A program made the translations under genes and the position numbers. The notes below the pieces were generated by a model. The model saw nothing but the letters and a program-made list of their open reading frames with translations. It made no database searches and had not been told where the DNA came from. From positions 1 through 11,486 of the forward strand of contig CANFIE010000084.1 in NCBI GenBank assembly GCA_947446625.1: DNA of 11,486 nt. Direction: 5' to 3'. Positions 7,358 through 11,486 of this stretch are shown piece by piece. Position 1 is the stretch's first letter; every line of letters begins with the position of its first letter. The stretch is from Acetobacteraceae bacterium (lineage in GTDB: Bacteria > Pseudomonadota > Alphaproteobacteria > Acetobacterales > Acetobacteraceae).

Positions 7358-8536
7358 TCATGCTGCAGGAGCGAAAAGGTCACTCCAAGCTAAACGGACA
7401 AGCATTCCCAAAACCGCCGAGTAGTAGTCCGGTGAAGCGGCCAGGGCAGGCAATCCCCTTGGCTCCCCAGGGCTGCCAGCACGCTGCGCGGACGCAAACC
7501 TCGCAAGTGCAGCAACCCCCGGAGAGGCGGCATAGGGCGCAATGGTGTTGCTCGTCAAATCTACCCAGGCTGGTATGACGTTATGTGATGGATCTGCCCA
7601 GAAAGTGGCCGAATTCGATACGGCGGGCTCGGTCCCGAGGCGGGCCCAGGCCAGGTAGAGCGGGACCCTGACTGCATCGAAAGAGAAACGAGGCGGGAAA
7701 TCATCAGGCAGGGACAGGGCGCCATCGGATTTGGCGATGCTGAGCCAGTCCGGCGGCAGGTTCCATTTGCCGAATCGGGCGGCCCGCAACAGGCCCAGCC
7801 CGTCGGTCGCCAACCTGACCCAGGCGGGGTCCGGCACGGCCTGGGCAAGGGCGCGGATGGCCGGAAAGGCGTAATAGGAAGGGTTCACAACTATGCGATC
7901 CCGCCGGTCGAAGCCCCGGGCGCCGGGCAGCAGCAGGGTTTGCCCGGCCGTGCGGCGGACCACATGCTTCAGCACATCGCGGGCAATGGCGGTTCCCAAG
8001 GTGGTGTGCTCGGCCTGGCCCCAGCGGCGCCCGGCTTCCAGCAGCGCCCAGCTGATGAAGAGGTCGCCATCCGAGGCGTTGTTCTGGTCAGCCACCGGGT
8101 TGGCGGCATCGGGCGTGAAGCGCCAGGCGGAAAGCGTATCGTTCCGGCGCTTCAGCACGCGGCGGGTCCAGGCCAGCATTTTGTCGAAGCTGGCGCGGTC
8201 ATCAGCGCGGACCGCCAGCAGCAAGCCGTAGCCCTGGCCTTCGCTATGGGAGACTCGGTTATTGCCGGTATCCACCAGCCGCCCTTCGGGCGCCATGAAG
8301 CGGCCCCGGAAGGCGGCCCAGTCGGCACGCAGGGCGTCCATGCTGGCGGCCAGGGCCGGGTTGGGCACCGGCGGCGCCACGGGCGCCACAGGCGGGGCGG
8401 CCTGCGGGGTGGTTTGTGCCGCCGCGGCCAGCAATTGCCCGCGCGCCAACCCCGGCAGGGCCAGGCCGGCCAGCGCACCCAGGGCAATTCGGCGGGAAAG
8501 GCGGTGCGGTTCGGGCATGGCGGTAGCCTGGCTCAT
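7358..8536 (-). CDS. bcsZ: Periplasmic endo-beta-1,4-glucanase BcsZ (GH8, CMCax-like)
   Basis: This 392-residue glycoside hydrolase family 8 enzyme cuts beta-1,4-glucan and in other species is needed for normal cellulose production and ribbon quality. Family motifs are clear: HSEGQGYG (97-104) with the expected catalytic acid E99; ASDGDLF (154-160) with D156 in the substrate cleft; NPSYYAFPA (218-226); and FSFDAVRVPLY (284-294) with D287 at the position of the catalytic Asp known from E. coli BcsZ. The C-terminal SPDYYSAVLGMLV (368-380) also matches the acetic acid bacterial CMCax pattern. The N terminus has SRRIAL (14-19) and a hydrophobic core ending near LARG (30-33), which could be a twin-arginine signal. 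A Pro/Ala-rich spacer (about 44-60) precedes the catalytic domain. ATG 8536 is chosen; M7 at 8518 is an alternative start that keeps the signal. It is the first gene of the cellulose cluster. Confidence 0.95.
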   Translation of the reverse strand: MSQATAMPEPHRLSRRIALGALAGLALPGLARGQLLAAAAQTTPQAAPPVAPVAPPVPNPALAASMDALRADWAAFRGRFMAPEGRLVDTGNNRVSHSEGQGYGLLLAVRADDRASFDKMLAWTRRVLKRRNDTLSAWRFTPDAANPVADQNNASDGDLFISWALLEAGRRWGQAEHTTLGTAIARDVLKHVVRRTAGQTLLLPGARGFDRRDRIVVNPSYYAFPAIRALAQAVPDPAWVRLATDGLGLLRAARFGKWNLPPDWLSIAKSDGALSLPDDFPPRFSFDAVRVPLYLAWARLGTEPAVSNSATFWADPSHNVIPAWVDLTSNTIAPYAASPGVAALARFASAQRAGSPGEPRGLPALAASPDYYSAVLGMLVRLAWSDLFAPAA

Positions 8537-8587
8537 GGGGTCTTAAAGAGGTAGCAGTGGTAGATTAACACGGCATCACAACCCTTG

Positions 8588-8603
8588 GGTGCAATTTTGC
8601 GCC
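8588..8603. promoter_or_regulatory. Imperfect palindrome, possible operator
   Basis: The 16-base sequence GGTGCAATTTTGCGCC pairs as an interrupted dyad (GGnGCAA / TTGCnCC; 12 of 16 positions symmetric). It lies 52 bases upstream of the bcsZ start codon, where a regulator of the minus-strand operon could bind. No known regulator consensus is recognised, and short GC-rich dyads arise by chance, so this is only a candidate. Confidence 0.25.
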
Positions 8604-8666
8604 GCACAACCACTTGCCACGCCATGCTGCATCATGCCCGCCCAGCCTGGAATGCCAAGCTGAGCG

Positions 8667-8682
8667 TTGTCGGCATTTGTCG
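8667..8682 (+). repeat. TTGTCG direct repeat, ten-base period, upstream of the FAH operon
   Basis: TTGTCG occurs at 8667-8672 and again at 8677-8682, exactly ten bases apart, which puts both copies on the same face of the helix. The second copy has four of six matches to a -35 element and sits 18 bases from a weak -10-like CATATC at 8701. It may be a promoter element, a regulator half-site pair, or coincidence. Confidence 0.25.
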
Positions 8683-8756
8683 TGCCGGTTTGGGGCTTGC
8701 CATATCGGCCCGGCTGCGCTGCGTTGCGGGCCATCTTCCCTGGGGAAATTGATCCA

Positions 8757-9635
8757 ATGACCAAGTTTGTCACCTTCTCTGACGCCAAGGGCGCCCGCCT
8801 GGGCGCCGTGCTGGACAATGGCGACGTGCTGGACCTGGCCGCCACCGGCGGCCCGGCCGACATGCTGGCGCTGATTGCCGGCGGCGCCCCCGCCCTGGCC
8901 GCCGCCCGCGCCAAGATCGCCGCCGCCAAGTCCGGCCTGCCGGCCGCGAGCGTGACGCTGCTGGCGCCCATCCCGCGCCCCTCGCGCAACGTGTTCTGCG
9001 TGGGCCGCAACTATATGGACCACGTGGCCGAGGGCGACCGCACCCGCGGCATCACCAATTCCGAGCTGCCGAAGTTTCCGCAATTCTTCACCAAGGCGCC
9101 GGAGACGGTGATTGGCCCGGATGAGTGGACCCATGCCCATACCGGCGTGACCCAGTGGCTGGACTATGAGGTGGAACTGACCCTCATCATCGGCACCGCC
9201 GGCAGCAACATCAGCCTGGACAAGGCCATGAGCCATGTCTGGGGCTACACCATTGCCAATGACGTGACCGGCCGCGACCTGCAGCGCCGCTACGGCCAGT
9301 GGTTCAAGGGCAAGAGCCTGGACCGTTCCTGCCCGCTGGGCCCGTGGATTGTGCCGGCCGACGAGCTGGACGGGCTGAACACCGGGGTGCGCTGCTTCGT
9401 GAATGGCGAGAAGCGCCAGGACAGCCACACCAGCAAGATGATCTTCAACATCAAGCAGATCATCGAGCAGCTGAGCATCGGCTTCACCCTGGTGCCGGGC
9501 GACGTCATCATGACCGGTACGCCTGAAGGCGTGGGCTACGCCATGGTGCCGCCGCAGACGCTGAAGGCCGGCGACGTTATCCGCTGCGAAGTGGATGGCA
9601 TTGGCAGCCTGACCACCACCGTGAAGGCCGACTAA
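8757..9635 (+). CDS. Fumarylacetoacetate hydrolase (FAH) family protein
   Basis: This 292-residue cytoplasmic enzyme belongs to the FAH superfamily (COG0179 type), whose members hydrolyse, hydrate, isomerise or decarboxylate 2-keto acids in aromatic and amino-acid breakdown. The short N-terminal domain (about 1-70) leads into the catalytic fold at RNVFCVGRNY (77-86). The metal-binding acidic residues are visible as E138 and E140 in DYEVELTLIIG and D169 in IANDVTGRDLQ; KGKSLD (184-189) and TGTPEGVG (253-260) are other family landmarks. Length is normal for this group. The ATG at 8757 begins the conserved MTKFVTF start, and an upstream in-frame TTG only adds unrelated sequence. The thioesterase gene begins three bases after the TAA, so the two are almost surely cotranscribed. 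The exact substrate cannot be told: acylpyruvate hydrolase and 2-hydroxyhepta-2,4-dienedioate isomerase/decarboxylase are both possible. Confidence 0.92.
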   Translation: MTKFVTFSDAKGARLGAVLDNGDVLDLAATGGPADMLALIAGGAPALAAARAKIAAAKSGLPAASVTLLAPIPRPSRNVFCVGRNYMDHVAEGDRTRGITNSELPKFPQFFTKAPETVIGPDEWTHAHTGVTQWLDYEVELTLIIGTAGSNISLDKAMSHVWGYTIANDVTGRDLQRRYGQWFKGKSLDRSCPLGPWIVPADELDGLNTGVRCFVNGEKRQDSHTSKMIFNIKQIIEQLSIGFTLVPGDVIMTGTPEGVGYAMVPPQTLKAGDVIRCEVDGIGSLTTTVKAD

Positions 9636-9638
9636 ACC

Positions 9639-10070
9639 ATGGCCGACGACCAGGGGACTGCCCCTTACAATCCCCTGGCCGATGGCTGGAAGGTGCTGCC
9701 CGAGCGGGGTTTCCCCGTGGTGGTGGGCACCTTCTTCTCGAAGAAGTTCGAGGAAGGCTACCGGTTCGGCTTTGTGGCCGAACCGCGCCATGCCAATGTG
9801 GGCGGCGTGGTGCATGGCGGCATGCTGGTTACCTTCGTGGATGACCTGCTCGGCGCCACCGTGTGGTTTGCCGTGAAGCAGCGGCCGGTTTCCACCATTC
9901 AACTGAACACCCGCTTCATTGCGCCGGCCCGGCCGGGGGACTTCGTCACCCTTATTCCGCAGGTGCAGCGGGTGACCAAGTCGGTGGTGTTCGTGCGCGG
10001 AGAGGTCTTCGTGGGCGACCGGCTGGTGCTTTCCGCCGATGGGGTTTGGAAAATCCTCGGCGAGAAGTAG
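9639..10070 (+). CDS. PaaI-type hotdog-fold acyl-CoA thioesterase
   Basis: This 143-residue protein is a single hotdog domain of the PaaI/4HBT-II thioesterase type, which hydrolyses acyl-CoA or aryl-CoA esters and often relieves CoA trapping during catabolism. The signature HANVGGVVHGGMLVTFVDD spans residues 51-69, with HGGM at 59-62 in the usual turn and helix and acidic residues D68/D69 near the predicted active site. The central strand STIQLNTRFIAPARPGD (85-101) is typical of the family. Length is normal. The start codon lies three bases after the FAH stop; no strong Shine-Dalgarno is present, only AAGG inside the FAH end, which suggests coupling to translation of the upstream gene. Substrate is unknown; the neighbouring thiolase suggests a CoA-linked pathway. 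Confidence 0.9.
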   Translation: MADDQGTAPYNPLADGWKVLPERGFPVVVGTFFSKKFEEGYRFGFVAEPRHANVGGVVHGGMLVTFVDDLLGATVWFAVKQRPVSTIQLNTRFIAPARPGDFVTLIPQVQRVTKSVVFVRGEVFVGDRLVLSADGVWKILGEK

Positions 10071-10106
10071 GCTCGGGGGAACAACACCCCTGGGAAGGAA
10101 TGCGCC

Positions 10107-11309
10107 ATGCGCAGCGCCGTCATCGTCTCCACCGCCCGCACGCCCATTGGCCGGGCCTATCGTGGCGCCTTCAACGACACGCAATCCCAGACCCTGGGCG
10201 GGCATGCGGTGGCCGAGGCGGTGAAGCGCGCCGGGGTGGACCCGGCCGAGATTGACGACGTGGTGCTTGGCGCCGCCACCCAGCAGGGCGCCCAAGGGTA
10301 CAATCTGGCGCGGCAATGCGCGCTGCGCGCCGGCCTGCCGGAAAGCGTGGGCGGCATGACGGTGGACCGGCAGTGCTCGTCCGGCCTCATGGCCATTGCC
10401 ACGGCGGCCAAGCAGATCATTGCCGATGGCATGCAGGTAACGGTGGGCGGCGGGCTGGAGAGCATCAGCCTGGTGCAGAACGACAAGGCCAACCGCTTCC
10501 GCGCCGCCGACCCCTGGCTGAAGGAACATGTGCCGGCGGTGTACATGAGCATGCTGGAGACCGCCGAGATTGTGGCCGAGCGGTATGGCGTGAGCCGCGA
10601 GGCACAGGATGAATACGCGCTGCGCAGCCAGATGCGCACCGCCGCCGCCCAGGCCGCCGGGCGGTTTGACGCCGAGATTGTGCCGCTGGCCAGCCGCATG
10701 GGCCTGGCCGACAAGGTGACCGGCGAGATCAGCTTCAAGGATGTGTTGCTGACCAAGGATGAAGGCAACCGCGCCGACACCACGCTGGCAGGGCTGCAAA
10801 GCCTGAAGCCGGTGATGAAGGACGGCCAGCGTATTGCCGCCGGGCGCTTCATTACCGCCGGCAATGCCAGCCAGCTTTCCGACGGTGCCTCGGCCTGCGT
10901 GCTGATGGAGGAAAAGGAAGCCTCCAGGCGTGGCCTGGCGCCGCTGGGGATTTATCGCGGCATGGCGGTGGCGGGGTGCGACCCGGCGGAGATGGGCATT
11001 GGCCCGGTCTTCGCCATTCCGAAGTTGCTGAAGGCGCATGGGCTGAAGGTGAGCGACATTGGCCTGTGGGAACTGAACGAGGCCTTCGCCTGCCAGGTGA
11101 TTTATTGCCGCGACCGGCTGGGCATTCCCGATGAATTGCTGAACGTGGATGGCGGCGCCATTGCCGTGGGCCACCCTTATGGCATGTCCGGCGCGCGGAT
11201 GACCGGGCATGCGCTGATCGAGGGCAAGCGGCGCGGCGCGAAATATGTGGTCATCACCATGTGCATTGGCGGTGGCCAGGGCGCGGCGGGCTTGTTCGAA
11301 GTGGCGTGA
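10107..11309 (+). CDS. Thiolase (acetyl-CoA C-acyltransferase)
   Basis: This 400-residue thiolase either cleaves 3-ketoacyl-CoA with CoA or condenses two acyl-CoAs. The nucleophilic cysteine is C90 in DRQCSSGLMAI, the second active-site region is NEAFA (324-328), H356 lies in GGAIAVGHPYGMSGAR, and the second catalytic cysteine C386 is in MCIGGGQGAAGLFE at the C terminus, so all catalytic residues are present. NASQLSDGA (253-261) is also a family motif. Length is normal for a bacterial thiolase. The ATG at 10107 has a strong Shine-Dalgarno GGAAGGA at 10093-10099, seven bases upstream; another ATG at 10100 is out of frame. It lies 36 bases after the thioesterase and is probably the last gene of the operon. 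Degradative (FadA-like) and biosynthetic (acetoacetyl-CoA) roles cannot be separated by eye; the company of an FAH-family enzyme and a thioesterase favours a degradative role. Confidence 0.94.
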   Translation: MRSAVIVSTARTPIGRAYRGAFNDTQSQTLGGHAVAEAVKRAGVDPAEIDDVVLGAATQQGAQGYNLARQCALRAGLPESVGGMTVDRQCSSGLMAIATAAKQIIADGMQVTVGGGLESISLVQNDKANRFRAADPWLKEHVPAVYMSMLETAEIVAERYGVSREAQDEYALRSQMRTAAAQAAGRFDAEIVPLASRMGLADKVTGEISFKDVLLTKDEGNRADTTLAGLQSLKPVMKDGQRIAAGRFITAGNASQLSDGASACVLMEEKEASRRGLAPLGIYRGMAVAGCDPAEMGIGPVFAIPKLLKAHGLKVSDIGLWELNEAFACQVIYCRDRLGIPDELLNVDGGAIAVGHPYGMSGARMTGHALIEGKRRGAKYVVITMCIGGGQGAAGLFEVA

Positions 11310-11310
11310 T

Positions 11311-11342
11311 GCCTATCGGCGGCATCGAAACCGCCTATTGGC
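11311..11342 (+). terminator. Hairpin just after the thiolase stop, possible terminator
   Basis: An inverted repeat starts one base after the thiolase TGA. GGCGG (11318-11322) pairs with CCGCC (11331-11335) around an eight-base loop, and outer pairs extend it to 11311/11342 with two mismatches, giving ten pairs in all. No T-run follows, so it is not a classical intrinsic terminator; it could help factor-dependent termination or protect the 3' end of the mRNA. Confidence 0.35.
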
Positions 11343-11370
11343 CGGGGATACCGCGTGCCGCCTAGGTTTT

Positions 11371-11397
11371 CTCCATCGGTAATTTCCACCGACGGAG
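11371..11397 (+). promoter_or_regulatory. Hairpin that pairs with the Shine-Dalgarno of the next gene
   Basis: CTCCATCGGT (11371-11380) pairs with ACCGACGGAG (11388-11397) across a seven-base loop, with nine pairs and a single A-C mismatch. The last four bases of the 3' arm, GGAG (11394-11397), are the best ribosome binding site for the ATG at 11405, so the stem would hide it. No T-run follows on either strand, which argues against an intrinsic terminator. A role in translational control is inference. Confidence 0.4.
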
Positions 11398-11404
11398 AGC
11401 CCAG

Positions 11405-11486
11405 ATGCAGCACGCACCCCATGGCTGGCACGGCGCCCGCGTTGTCTCGGCGCCGGCTGATCGCCCGATGCCGGCGAATGACGAGA
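11405..11486 (+). CDS. Start of an unidentified gene (cut by window edge)
   Basis: An ATG at 11405 opens a frame that stays open for the 27 codons to the right edge (starting MQHAPHGWHGARVV). A well-spaced Shine-Dalgarno GGAG lies seven bases upstream at 11394-11397, inside a hairpin. The visible residues are too few to name a family, and no signal peptide is seen. It follows the thiolase by 95 bases with two hairpins between, so it may be a separate transcription unit. In GC-rich DNA an open frame this short has little weight on its own; the ribosome binding site is the main support. Confidence 0.4.
   Translation, partial: MQHAPHGWHGARVVSAPADRPMPANDE

Larger units (their letters stand above)
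8537..8756. promoter_or_regulatory. Divergent intergenic region between the cellulose cluster and the FAH-thioesterase-thiolase operon
   Basis: This 220-base non-coding stretch must carry the start signals for both directions if each cluster begins here. I see no tRNA, small gene or strong sigma-70 promoter. It does contain an imperfect palindrome (8588-8603) and a pair of TTGTCG direct repeats (8667-8672 and 8677-8682), listed separately. A weak plus-strand promoter could use the second TTGTCG as -35 and CATATC (8701-8706) as -10 with an 18-base spacer. The FAH start codon at 8757 has GGGGA at 8742-8746 as a possible ribosome binding site, ten bases upstream. An in-frame TTG at 8667 would extend the FAH protein by 30 residues with no family resemblance, so I treat this part as non-coding. 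Confidence 0.6.

Noticed and set aside
8565..8594. Minus-strand promoter for bcsZ using TTGCAC and TGTTAA
   Set aside because: Each box has only about three matches of six to the sigma-70 consensus with an 18-base spacer, no better than chance in this region.
8667..8756. N-terminal extension of the FAH protein from a TTG
   Set aside because: The added 30 residues show no family resemblance, and the ATG at 8757 starts the normal N-terminal domain.
8565..11210. An 881-codon open frame on the minus strand, opposite all three metabolic genes
   Set aside because: It mirrors three genes with complete catalytic motifs, and its translation is rich in His, Gly, Ala and Gln as expected from antisense reading of GC-rich codons. 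It spans gene boundaries and shows no domain.

Overview
The window looks like chromosomal DNA from a high-GC alphaproteobacterium, most likely of the Acetobacteraceae. The GC-rich codon use, a cellulose synthase whose A and B subunits form one polypeptide, and a CMCax-type GH8 endoglucanase next to a proline-rich protein all resemble the Komagataeibacter/Acetobacter cellulose locus. The taxonomic call is inference; no rRNA or marker gene is present.

Left and centre (1-8536, all minus strand, so transcription runs right to left) is a bacterial cellulose synthesis and export cluster. In order of transcription it holds: bcsZ (GH8 endo-beta-1,4-glucanase, 7358-8536); a proline-rich accessory protein with short conserved-looking islands, resembling BcsH/CcpAx or BcsP (6338-7273); bcsQ (MinD/ParA-type ATPase, 5520-6320); bcsAB (fused c-di-GMP-dependent glycosyltransferase and periplasmic carbohydrate-binding subunit, 988-5523); and the first 329 codons of bcsC (TPR part of the outer-membrane export protein, 1-988), cut by the left edge. 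The last three genes are tightly packed: bcsQ/bcsAB overlap by 4 bases (ATGA) and bcsAB/bcsC by 1 base (TGATG). BcsA polymerises UDP-glucose and passes the chain through the inner membrane to BcsB, BcsC takes it across the periplasm and outer membrane, BcsZ trims glucan in the periplasm, and BcsQ and the proline-rich protein probably position or order the synthases.

A 220-base divergent intergenic region (8537-8756) separates this cluster from a plus-strand operon of three metabolic genes: a fumarylacetoacetate-hydrolase-family enzyme (8757-9635), a PaaI-type hotdog thioesterase (9639-10070) and a thiolase (10107-11309). Together they suggest catabolism of an aromatic-derived or other organic acid through CoA intermediates, but the substrate cannot be read from the sequence. 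After the thiolase come two hairpins. The second pairs with the Shine-Dalgarno sequence of a probable new gene starting at 11405 and running off the right edge.

The known families explain nearly all of the window. The points most worth a second look are the mixed layout of the cellulose operon (fused AB together with a proline-rich protein and BcsQ), the proline-rich protein itself, the signal-peptide-like segment inside BcsAB, and the hairpin that hides a ribosome binding site.
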